A stretch of DNA of 64,000 nucleotides from Natrialba swarupiae (GTDB taxonomy: Archaea > Halobacteriota > Halobacteria > Halobacteriales > Natrialbaceae). The notes beneath the pieces are model-generated. The model was not told the origin of the DNA, did no database searches, and worked only from the letters and a program-made list of their open reading frames with translations. The position numbers were made by a program, and so were the translations under genes. This document shows positions 34,515 through 42,256 of the stretch, piece after piece (the stretch's first letter is position 1; the number at the start of each line of letters is the position of its first letter). Location: NCBI RefSeq assembly GCF_008245225.1, contig NZ_VTAW01000002.1, positions 124,001 to 188,000 of the forward strand, written 5' to 3'.

Positions 34515-35729
34515 ATGGCAACGGAGCGTACACACTCTGACGCGGAATCGACCGACGGTGATCGTGCCACAGATCGTCTCGAACGATCGCGTACTGACAA
34601 CATCGGGGGTGCGGCGAGCGAGAATGGTCGCGAGCCTGGGGACGATCCGTACGTCATTCGGCCGTACCAGCCGGCGGACCGGGAGGAGTTCCTCGAGCTC
34701 TACGATCGGGTTCTCGGCGACCGAAACGACGAGTGGTTCCGCTGGAAGTACGAGGACAACCCGTACGTCGACCACGTGCCGATGATCGTCGCGACCCACG
34801 AGGGACGCGTCGTCGGGACGAAACCCTGTTTCGCCCTCGAGCTACAGGTCGGATCGACGACGAAGCTGGGGCTCCAGCCCGCGGACGTGATGGTCGACCC
34901 CGACCACCGACGCAACGGGCTGTACTCTCGGACGACCGAGCGACTGAAAGACCACTACCGCGACCGCGAGCCGGCGCTGTTTTTCAACTTTCCCAACGAG
35001 GCGACGCTCTCCGGGAGTCTGAAACACGGCTGGCGGATCGTCCAGGAGGTCCCGACGTTCTACCGAGTACAACGCCCGGACGCGCTCGCCGACGGTGACG
35101 GCCGACTCGAGACGCTCGCCTCGCTCGCTCGGCCGGTCGCTGCCGGCTACTGTCGCGCCCGCGAACGGCTCGTTGCCACGCCGTCGGACGTGACGGTCGA
35201 CCGGTTCGACGGGATTCCAGTCGACCAGTTCGTCGGTCTGGCCGGGAAACGGACGCCGGGGACGATCCACGCCGCCCGAGACGAGACGTTCTACGAGTGG
35301 CGGTTCGATACTCCCCACTGGTCCTACGAGGCGTATCTCGCGAGCCGAAACGACGTCCCGGTCGCGGGCGTGGTCGTCGGAACGAGAGTCGACGATCGGT
35401 CGCAAACGACCTGTCTGACGGACGTCGTCCCCCTCGCTGAGACGCCAGCTCGTCGGGACGGCCTGCTCGCGATCCTGTCTCGAGTCGTCCAAGACCACCG
35501 CGACGCCGCGATTCTCGCCGCGAGCGGCAGAGTGATCCAGCCGACGCTCCTCCGCCGGTTCGGGTTTCACACCGACCAGCGACCCCCCCTCTCGAGGCTG
35601 ACCGAGCCGACGACGCAGGTGACGTATCCCATCGCGGACGACGGGGGACACGAGTGGACCGTCGGGGGCCGTGCGGTGACCGACCCCGCGAACTGGACGA
35701 TTACGTTCGCCGAACAGGACTCCTGGTAG
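34515..35729 (+). CDS. GNAT acyltransferase of the glycan cluster
   Basis: A 404-residue protein. After an acidic, low-complexity N-terminus (1-45) comes a GNAT fold: YVIRPYQPADREEFLELYD, then LGLQPADVMVDPDHRRNGLYSRTTERL, where DHRRNGLY is the acetyl-CoA pyrophosphate loop (motif A). The C-terminal half is a second, less conserved acyltransferase-like domain. Eight bases after the CoA-transferase stop, it belongs to the same transcript. Likely acylates an amino or hydroxyl group of a sugar; acceptor unknown. Confidence 0.78.
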   Translation: MATERTHSDAESTDGDRATDRLERSRTDNIGGAASENGREPGDDPYVIRPYQPADREEFLELYDRVLGDRNDEWFRWKYEDNPYVDHVPMIVATHEGRVVGTKPCFALELQVGSTTKLGLQPADVMVDPDHRRNGLYSRTTERLKDHYRDREPALFFNFPNEATLSGSLKHGWRIVQEVPTFYRVQRPDALADGDGRLETLASLARPVAAGYCRARERLVATPSDVTVDRFDGIPVDQFVGLAGKRTPGTIHAARDETFYEWRFDTPHWSYEAYLASRNDVPVAGVVVGTRVDDRSQTTCLTDVVPLAETPARRDGLLAILSRVVQDHRDAAILAASGRVIQPTLLRRFGFHTDQRPPLSRLTEPTTQVTYPIADDGGHEWTVGGRAVTDPANWTITFAEQDSW

Positions 35730-35921
35730 TTCTTCGCGACGCCACGCTCGTTCTCGCCGACCGGTATCGATCCGTATAAACCTGTTTCCGTCGGTTCGCG
35801 TGACTCGCGCAGGCCCGTCACGTCTGCGGGAAATACCGAATTTCTCGAGTAATTGCCTCGTACATCGACCCCTTCACCCACCCAAACTGTTCTTACTTTC
35901 GGGCTAAAACACCCACACAAT

Positions 35922-35933
35922 GTGATCGATCAC
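35922..35933. promoter_or_regulatory. 12-bp perfect palindrome upstream of the beta-helix gene
   Basis: GTGATCGATCAC, 84-95 bases before the ATG at 36017, in an AT-rich stretch. It could be an operator for the first Tat beta-helix gene; no regulator is identified. Confidence 0.4.
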
Positions 35934-35980
35934 GTACTGTTCTAAAGTTATTCAGTAAGTTTAATCTATTTCGGCAAAGA

Positions 35981-35990
35981 AAAGTTTATG
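35981..35990 (+). promoter_or_regulatory. AAAGTTTATG core promoter of the first beta-helix gene
   Basis: The 10-base box AAAGTTTATG lies 36 bases before the ATG at 36017. The identical box lies 37 bases before the ATG of the related gene at 37442. The middle (GTTTATG) is TATA-like. Confidence 0.65.
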
Positions 35991-36016
35991 AGTGTAAACC
36001 CTTGTTACCCGAGTGT

Positions 36017-36955
36017 ATGGCGCAGAACCCCCGTACGTCCGAGACGGATTCCGCTCCGACTACAGGCCGTAACACGCGATTAAGCCGCCGAAACTACGTT
36101 CGCTCGCTCGCCGCGGTCGCGACCGCGACGACGGCGTTTGGCGCAACGGGTACGGTAGCGGGCCAGGACGACTACGAGGTCATCGAAGCTGCAAACCAGA
36201 CGATCACCATCGACTCCGGTGAGACCTGGGAGAACAAACTGATCGACATGACGACCGGCCAGGACGTCGTCATCACCGCACACGGAAGCGACTGGACGGT
36301 CCGAAACGTCGGGTTCCGCGGCGAGAACACGTCCGGAACCGGCTCCGCCACGTTCGGCATCTCCGATGCCGGCGGCTCGAGCACGATCGAGAACGTCTAC
36401 CTCGGCGACGGCTCCGACAGCCGCAACGGCAGTTCGTCGGGCCACGGCCAGACCGCCTTCTGGGTCGACCCCGACCACGCCGGACACGTCGACTTCGAGA
36501 ACGTCAACATCCAGGGCTTCGCGGACAACGCGATCTACGCCTCCGCGCCCGGTAACGCCGGCGGCGGGACGGTCCACATCGACAGCAGTTTCGCCGCCAA
36601 CTGTTATGTCTCCCACTTCCGTCTCGCGACCGAGGGGAGCAAGGTGACCAACTCCTGTGTCTACGTCGACGACGAAGGGTACCAGGGCCGTGGTATCTGG
36701 GCCTGGGCGCCCGGCACCGTCGAAGTCGAGAACTGTCAACTCGAGATGAACGGACAGAACGTCGCGATCGACGCCGGTGCGAACGGGCAGGGAACGACGG
36801 TTGCGGTCCGTGACACCGACTACGACGAAACCGCAGGCGTTCAGGAACACGCCGGTTCGACCGTCCAACTCGAGGACGACGTCGGAACCGCCCCCGACGC
36901 GTACATTCCGAACGGCGTGCCGACCTCCGCGGAAGACGCCGCCGCCGGAAACTGA
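36017..36955 (+). CDS. Tat-exported right-handed beta-helix protein
   Basis: A 312-residue exported protein. The Tat signal has the twin arginine in LSRRNYVRSLAAVATATTAFG (read in parts), ending near VAGQDD. The mature part has the stepwise pattern of a pectate-lyase-like parallel beta-helix (TWENKLIDMTTGQDVVITA, VRNVGFRG, IENVYLGDGS, VDFENVNIQG, VENCQLEMNG). The N-terminal two-thirds align with the product of 37442-39226. No catalytic acid pattern is clear, so it may bind or cleave polysaccharide. It shares a promoter box with its paralogue. Confidence 0.8.
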   Translation: MAQNPRTSETDSAPTTGRNTRLSRRNYVRSLAAVATATTAFGATGTVAGQDDYEVIEAANQTITIDSGETWENKLIDMTTGQDVVITAHGSDWTVRNVGFRGENTSGTGSATFGISDAGGSSTIENVYLGDGSDSRNGSSSGHGQTAFWVDPDHAGHVDFENVNIQGFADNAIYASAPGNAGGGTVHIDSSFAANCYVSHFRLATEGSKVTNSCVYVDDEGYQGRGIWAWAPGTVEVENCQLEMNGQNVAIDAGANGQGTTVAVRDTDYDETAGVQEHAGSTVQLEDDVGTAPDAYIPNGVPTSAEDAAAGN

Positions 36956-37078
36956 TCGAATCGGTCATACGACCCCGCTGACGCGGTCCTCCACGCGCTT
37001 CGTTCTTTTTCACGGTCGATTTCGCTGACGCGCGAGTCGACTGTCCGCATTCGTTCCTCCACGTCTGCTCGAACGGTT

Positions 37079-37289
37079 GTAATACGGTATTACGCCGCGA
37101 GCAGCTGCCCCGATCCGGACCGCTGGACGCCGTATCAGGTGGGGCCACGATTCCGTTTGCGGTTTCGGCGATACATCGAGACGGCAATCGGACGACCCGG
37201 CAGTCGACGCTCGGAAGTCACGTGATCGACGGTCGACATCCGGTAATAATCGCTTACGAAGCGTTCTGCACCCGGTAATATCTTATTAC
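37079..37289. promoter_or_regulatory. Three 15-bp GTAATA...TTAC boxes
   Basis: GTAATACGGTATTAC (37079-37093), GTAATAATCGCTTAC (37243-37257) and GTAATATCTTATTAC (37275-37289) share the form GTAATA-N5-TTAC; the first and third are near-perfect inverted repeats. The last two are 32 bases apart, close to three helical turns. All lie in the intergenic region before the second beta-helix gene. This looks like a cooperative operator array; no regulator is identified. The rest of 36956-37441 shows no gene. Confidence 0.5.
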
Positions 37290-37404
37290 GTCGCCGCCGT
37301 AGGCCGGTTCGACGTTCATTCTTCCGTGAACGTTTTTCGATAGATGTCTATTAAAACCCCTGTGAAGAAATTACATTGTGTAAATTTTAGGGTTATAAAT
37401 TGGG

Positions 37405-37414
37405 AAAGTTTATG
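37405..37414 (+). promoter_or_regulatory. AAAGTTTATG core promoter of the second beta-helix gene
   Basis: Identical to the box before the first beta-helix gene and 37 bases before the ATG at 37442, in a very AT-rich stretch beginning near 37330. Confidence 0.65.
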
Positions 37415-37441
37415 CGAGTAGTGGTATATTACTCGGATTGC

Positions 37442-39226
37442 ATGGCACGCGAACATTCGGTACTGGACGACGAGCGTTCAGTCCGCGACGACGAAACCAC
37501 GACGGCGAACGGTGGTAACGATGGATTACTCCACCGACGCACGTATATGCGGTTGGCCGGCGTCACGACGGCGGCCGCGGCGCTTTCGACTACCACGAGC
37601 GCCGACGAGGAGTACGAGGAGATCACGGCGCGCGGTCAGGTGATCAGAATCGGAGCCGGTGAAACGTACGAAAACAAGCTGTTCGACCTCACCAACGGGA
37701 ACAGCGTCCTGTTACTCGTCGAGGGGGGAAACTCCGTGATCCGGAACGTTGGGTTCAGGGGCCTCCACCGCGGGGACGAGTTCATGATCTCGATCAACGC
37801 GCCCAGCGGCGACGTCCTGATCGAGAACGTCTACCTCGGTGACGGCTCGACGAAAGAGGGCGAGAGTTTCGTTCACGGCCCGGGTGCCGTCTTCTACCAC
37901 CGAAACGCGTCGTGTGACGTCACCTTTCGACACTGCAACGTTCAGGGGTGGCCGAACAACGGCTTTTACTGCTCGAACACGGCTTCGGGCGGTTCGGCTC
38001 GCTTCGAAAACTGTTACGGCAAGAACAACGGTGTCAGTACGTACCGCGTCGCCGGCGGCAACGACGTCATCTCGAACTGCGTCGCTTACAACGACGGCAC
38101 GGACTACGGACCCGGTTGGGGCGGCTACGTCGAAGACGCCGGTCGCCCGGTCTGGGTCTGGCCCGGCGGTCCCGTGACGATCGAGAACTCGGAGTTCGCC
38201 AGCGGTGGCTATCCCCACGCGATGGTCCTGCGAGGCTCGGGCCGAGCGCAGATGTCCGGTGGCGCCATCAGCGGCTCCGTCCAGGGGGGCGGACTCGAGC
38301 GATCGAGCGTCTCCGGGTCGCCGGAGCTGTCGCCGCCGGCAGGCGTCCCGACGTCCGCCGAGGAGGCGGCTTCGGGTGCCTCGAGTAGCCGACGCGACGG
38401 GAGCGGCGCGGACGAGGACACGACCGACGATTCGTCGCTTCCGAATCTGCTCGTCGTCGACGGCGACCCGTCCGACGCGAGCCGCTACGAGTTCGAGGTC
38501 GGCGGTGACGTCGAGAAGTCGAACGCGGACGGAGCCTCGATCGACGAGGAGGACGTCGTCGACGGATCTTCCGTCTACGGCAGCGTCGCCGACTGGAAGG
38601 ACGCGTTCCGGTTCAGCGGCGATCTCGAGAGACTTACGGTCGACGGGCCGGCGACGGTTCGGGTGAACGACGAGGTCGTCGATCCCGACGCGTTCGGCGA
38701 GAACCTTCCGCACGTCCTCGAGGTCGACGGACGCGGCGCGCCGACGAGTTACGAGATCACCGTCGACGGACGAATCGAACTCGAGTCCGCCGATCCCGAA
38801 GAGACGGCCACGACGGTCTCGGGATCGACCGTCCAGAGTTCGGTCACCGACGCGACCCACCGGTTCCGGTTCTCGGGTGCAGTCACCGACGTGACGTTCA
38901 CGGACGGGGAGGCCGCCCTGTTCGTCGACGGCGAGGAGATCGATCCGAGCGAGTACGGCGACCACGAACTCCTCCCGCACGCGATCGTCTTCGACGGAAC
39001 GCACGCTGACGGGCCCACCACGTACTCCTTCGAGGTGAGCGGGACGGTCGTCAAATCAGCGTATCGCGACGCGTCGATCGACGACGAGGACGTCGTCGAG
39101 GGGCGCGCCGTCCGAGGCGGGGTCGGAGACTGGCTCGACGCCTACTGGTTCGACGGCGATATCGAGGAGTTCCATCTGCTCGGCGATGCGACCGTCGACG
39201 TCCAGTACAACGCTCGGAATCTCTGA
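37442..39226 (+). CDS. Tat-exported beta-helix protein with three C-terminal repeat domains
   Basis: A 594-residue exported protein. The Tat signal (HRRTYMRLAGVTTAAAAL) is followed by a beta-helix domain (about 60-300) related to the upstream paralogue (YENKLFDLTNGNSVLLL, IRNVGFRG, IENVYLGDGS, FRHCNVQGW). After a Ser/Asp linker come three copies of an about 85-residue domain, starting LPNLLVVDG, LPHVLEVDG and LPHAIVFDG, each with a TSYEFEVSG-like strand. This domain occurs in other haloarchaeal secreted proteins. Probably binds surface polysaccharide through the repeats. Start chosen at the ATG with the AAAGTTTATG box. Confidence 0.8.
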   Translation: MAREHSVLDDERSVRDDETTTANGGNDGLLHRRTYMRLAGVTTAAAALSTTTSADEEYEEITARGQVIRIGAGETYENKLFDLTNGNSVLLLVEGGNSVIRNVGFRGLHRGDEFMISINAPSGDVLIENVYLGDGSTKEGESFVHGPGAVFYHRNASCDVTFRHCNVQGWPNNGFYCSNTASGGSARFENCYGKNNGVSTYRVAGGNDVISNCVAYNDGTDYGPGWGGYVEDAGRPVWVWPGGPVTIENSEFASGGYPHAMVLRGSGRAQMSGGAISGSVQGGGLERSSVSGSPELSPPAGVPTSAEEAASGASSSRRDGSGADEDTTDDSSLPNLLVVDGDPSDASRYEFEVGGDVEKSNADGASIDEEDVVDGSSVYGSVADWKDAFRFSGDLERLTVDGPATVRVNDEVVDPDAFGENLPHVLEVDGRGAPTSYEITVDGRIELESADPEETATTVSGSTVQSSVTDATHRFRFSGAVTDVTFTDGEAALFVDGEEIDPSEYGDHELLPHAIVFDGTHADGPTTYSFEVSGTVVKSAYRDASIDDEDVVEGRAVRGGVGDWLDAYWFDGDIEEFHLLGDATVDVQYNARNL

Positions 39227-39578
39227 AACGGACTAGTATCCCGATATCCAGGCGTGACCGCGGCCCACCTGCGGTCACACCAGAACTAACGCAGAGCGGT
39301 CCCTACGAGGGTGACGACCGATCCGGCAGCGAGAGCGAACGCTGGTCGCGGTCTGGACAGTCTCGAGTAAAGATGGCTCCCGCGCCGAGAACAGCAAGCT
39401 GGCACGCGAACTGTTCCGGTACTGGATGACGGTCACCGGGAGCCAGACGGTCGTACGTGCGGCGCGAATAAAAGTCCTTCTCGTATGGAGGAACCACGTT
39501 CGTATTTCTCCAAAACGATTAAACGATACGACGGATCGGGGTCGAAATCCGTGGCTCGCGCGTGGCGCGGACGACTCA
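39227..39578. other. Intergenic region, no gene seen
   Basis: Between the second beta-helix gene and a hairpin element. The plus frame around 39339-39500 reads without stops (RTLVAVWTVSSKDGSRAE and on) but has no start or domain, so it is at most a gene remnant. A hairpin at 39254-39278 is listed separately. Confidence 0.4.
39254..39278 (+). terminator. Hairpin after the beta-helix gene
   Basis: GTGACCGC (39254-39261) and GCGGTCAC (39271-39278) form a perfect 8-bp stem with a 9-base loop, 28 bases after the stop codon. No T-run follows, so termination by it is tentative. Confidence 0.35.
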
Positions 39579-39657
39579 TACGATCTGCTGTAAATCGGTA
39601 CCGGCGAAACCACGAGCCATCTGTGGTTTCACCGGTAAACCGTTACAGCAATCCGTA
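39579..39657. mobile_element. TACGG hairpin element, copy A, with TCA target duplication
   Basis: A 79-base near-perfect hairpin with arms of about 35 bases, ends TACG...CGTA, and an inner stem ACCGGCGAAACCAC pairing with GTGGTTTCACCGGT. It is flanked by TCA on both sides (39576-39578 and 39658-39660), consistent with a 3-bp target duplication. The right TCA is also the complement of the TGA stop codon of the DUF7344 gene, so the insertion left that gene intact. It has no coding capacity. Confidence 0.7.
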
Positions 39658-40257
39658 TCACTCGATCCGGGAGAGTTTGCCGTTGACGGAGCGCTCACGT
39701 CGGCGGTTCCGAACGGTGTGGACGGCCGACAACAGCAAAAACGCGAGAACGACCGTGCCGGCGACCGCGATGGTCGGAACGGCCGACAGCGGCGGAACAC
39801 CGAAGAACGCTGCCCCAACGAGTCCCACGCCGCCGACGCTAAGTAGGCCGTACCACCGATCCCATCGGTCCTGCTGGTGAGAGTCGGTGTCCAGGTACAT
39901 CATCAGGAGATCCGCGTTGTCCGCGAGCGTAATGAGCCCACGATCCTGGTCGTACTCGACGATTCCCGCGTCGTCCATCTTGGGGAGATGAGTCTGATAC
40001 AATGCGACGTACACCCGTTTTCGCTGGTCGGAGCTGAGCGCGTTGACGTCCGTATCGTTCTCCCAGGCCGCGATCTGTTCGGCGAGTTCGCCGAGCGTTA
40101 CCGTCTCCTCCGCCTCGAGGAGGTACGCGAGGACTTCCCGTCGGCGTCGGTTTTTCAGGAGTTCGAAAATGACGTCCTTCGAGAGTCCCTCATCGTCTTC
40201 AGACTGAGAGACCGACGACGAAATCTCGTCGGGCAGAGACGTATCGATCGACGACAT
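39658..40257 (-). CDS. DUF7344 winged-helix regulator with two membrane segments
   Basis: A 199-residue membrane-anchored regulator. The N-terminal part (about 20-105) is a winged helix of the DUF7344 type: FELLKNRRRREVLAYLLEAEE, TLGELAEQIAAWEN, KRVYVALYQTHLPKMDDAGIVEYD. Two membrane segments follow (about 135-155 and 158-180), then a short basic tail. It probably binds DNA near the membrane in response to an envelope or energy signal; targets are unknown. A hairpin mobile element abuts its stop codon. Confidence 0.85.
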   Translation of the reverse strand: MSSIDTSLPDEISSSVSQSEDDEGLSKDVIFELLKNRRRREVLAYLLEAEETVTLGELAEQIAAWENDTDVNALSSDQRKRVYVALYQTHLPKMDDAGIVEYDQDRGLITLADNADLLMMYLDTDSHQQDRWDRWYGLLSVGGVGLVGAAFFGVPPLSAVPTIAVAGTVVLAFLLLSAVHTVRNRRRERSVNGKLSRIE

Positions 40258-41029
40258 TATGTTTGGCCTCCGGACTGCAGCCGCCTGCTCGAACCGCGTC
40301 CGCGTCGGTTTCGGGAGACGAGACCACCACCGAACTGACGGGTTTGCAGGGGCCGTTTCGTATTCAAACGGCAGGTCGCAATCACGATTGACACACCAAG
40401 TTGTACACCAACAGTGACTCTCTTAAACACGGTCACGTTTTGCACCGGCTGCAAAGGTACTACGCGTCGACTTCGGTCTGGGGTCGCCACTAGGGGTCTG
40501 CATCGGCTCGCGGGGCGGGTCGACTGGCGAATACGACGGCGTCGGTATCGTCCGATTGCGCCGCCGTATCCGTTGCGTACGCCCCACAACTCGGCTGCAG
40601 ACGAGGGATCGTCGGCGACTGTCGGGGATATCTCGAACACGGCAATACGAGAGAACGTCCGACTGGAGCGACATAAATTCGGGCGTCGGTTTGCCCCCGA
40701 AATGGAAGTTTACGGGATGAACTCCCAGTTTATTGGACGAGATTCGCCGAACAATGAAGTCGATTAATGTACCATGTTGGCATTTGACTCACTGGCCGAG
40801 GCGGTCGAGGTGGCTCGCATCGTCCGCCGCCGTCGATCGCTTCGTCCGAACACGACCGACGGGACACGGTCTCGGCACGAATGCTGACCGCCTCGAGCGG
40901 GCGGGTGGGACGTTCCGTGTCGCTTGTCTTCGCTCTTTTTCTTCGGAAGCCGACGACTGCAGTAAGTCGGTGTTTCCCGCGAAACCATGTGAACCCCTTA
41001 CAGTCTCGGCACGGCTTCCCCCACCACTG
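40258..41029. other. Long intergenic region upstream of tfb
   Basis: No convincing gene. Two TATA-like boxes on the plus strand, gacataaattcg (40669-40680) and gtttatt (40729-40735), could start transcription, the second 25 bases before an in-frame ATG at 40754. That frame would extend TFB by 92 residues, but the extension is not acidic and has no domain, so a long 5' leader or small RNA is as likely. The region also carries promoters for the DUF7344 gene on the other strand. Confidence 0.4.
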
Positions 41030-41983
41030 ATGACACAGTCCATTATCGACCATACTACGCGCGAGTCTCAGCGAGCGGATGCCGAACTGTGTCCCGATTG
41101 TGAGACCGATACGATCGTCCACGACCCCGACCGAGGCGAACGAGTGTGCCGGGAGTGCGGTCTCGTCCTAACCGAAGATCCGATCGATTACGGGCCCGAG
41201 TGGCGGGCGTTCAACGCGAAAGAACACGACCAGCTCTCGCGCGTCGGCGCACCCCTCACTCAGTCGATGCACGACCGCGGGCTGACGACGACGATCGACT
41301 GGCGAAACAAGGATGCGAAAGGACACTCGGTGTCGTCCGATAAACACGGGCAGATTCATCGCCTTCGCGTCTGGCAGGAACGGATTCGGACGAAAAACGC
41401 CGGCGAACGAAATCTCAAGTACGCGCTCTCGGAGATCGATCGAATGGTCAGCGCACTCGGCGTCCCCAACCCAGTCAAGGAGACCGCGAGCGTCATCTAC
41501 CGACGGGCGCTCGATCAGGATCTCATCCGCGGCCGATCGATCGAAGGCGTCGCGACCAGCGCGCTCTACACCGCCTGCCGAAAGGAGGATATCCCGCGGA
41601 GCCTCGAGGAGGTGACGGCAGTTTCACGCGTCGACCAGCGGGAGATCGGCCGCACCTACCGATACATCGCGGACGAACTCGACATCAACCTCGAGCCGAC
41701 GAACCCGAGACAGTTCGTCCCGCGATTCTGTTCGGAACTCGACGTCGACAAGGACGTCGAGACGAAGGCGATCGAGATCATCGACCGCACGACCGAACAG
41801 GGGCTTCACTCCGGAAAGTCGCCGACCGGGTTCGCCGCCGCCGCGATCTACGCCGCCGGATTGCTCTGCGAGGAGACGATTCCCCAGCGGGCCGTCGCCG
41901 ACACCGCACAGACGACGGTCGTCACGGTCCGAAACAGGTACCGAGAACAACTCGAGGCGATCGACCAGACACCCGCTACATGA
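41030..41983 (+). CDS. tfb: Transcription initiation factor TFB
   Basis: A 317-residue TFIIB homologue. The zinc ribbon has Cys21, Cys24, Cys40 and Cys43; the B-finger/reader follows (EWRAFNAKEHDQLSRVGAPL), then two cyclin repeats (about 115-200 and 210-305). It recruits RNA polymerase to TBP-bound promoters and recognises the BRE. Haloarchaea carry several TFBs with different promoter preferences, so this one could serve the local promoter boxes, which is speculation. The ATG at 41030 gives the usual length. Its last 8 bases overlap the convergent gene. Confidence 0.93.
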   Translation: MTQSIIDHTTRESQRADAELCPDCETDTIVHDPDRGERVCRECGLVLTEDPIDYGPEWRAFNAKEHDQLSRVGAPLTQSMHDRGLTTTIDWRNKDAKGHSVSSDKHGQIHRLRVWQERIRTKNAGERNLKYALSEIDRMVSALGVPNPVKETASVIYRRALDQDLIRGRSIEGVATSALYTACRKEDIPRSLEEVTAVSRVDQREIGRTYRYIADELDINLEPTNPRQFVPRFCSELDVDKDVETKAIEIIDRTTEQGLHSGKSPTGFAAAAIYAAGLLCEETIPQRAVADTAQTTVVTVRNRYREQLEAIDQTPAT

Positions 41984-42203
41984 TCGAACGCTCGTCGCCG
42001 CCGTAGACGTCTTCGTCGACCAGCGCGTGGAGGTTCGCGTACGGGACGAACCCGAGGAACTCGTCGTTCTCGTCGTACAGTTCGAGGCCCTTCTCGACGT
42101 GGTCGTACCGTTCACAGACGATCTGACCTTCGGGGAGGATCGCACGGAACATGCGCGAGAATACGTCCTCGATCGGCATATACTGTTGGACCGTCACGAA
42201 CAA
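41976..42203 (-). CDS. Small conserved haloarchaeal protein
   Basis: Seventy-five residues: MPIEDVFSRMFRAILPEGQIVCERYDHVEKGLELYDENDEFLGFVPY in parts, suggesting a small beta-barrel with an N-terminal helix. No motif for a known activity. It overlaps the 3' end of tfb by 8 bases on the opposite strand and lies after the chemotaxis transducer on the same strand. Confidence 0.6.
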   Translation of the reverse strand: MFVTVQQYMPIEDVFSRMFRAILPEGQIVCERYDHVEKGLELYDENDEFLGFVPYANLHALVDEDVYGGDERSIM

Positions 42204-42256
42204 CTGGGGCTCCGTACCGACCGCGACGAATTACCCGAGCTGTCCCCCGGTCACAC

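Noticed and set aside
39303-39497. Short frames in the interval before the hairpin element as an IS remnant
   Set aside because: No transposase motif or terminal repeat could be recognised.
40733-41029. In-frame N-terminal extension of TFB with a TATA box 25 bases before an ATG at 40754
   Set aside because: The 92-residue extension is basic, Ser/Arg-rich and has no counterpart in TFB proteins; the family start at 41030 is preferred, although a long leader remains possible.
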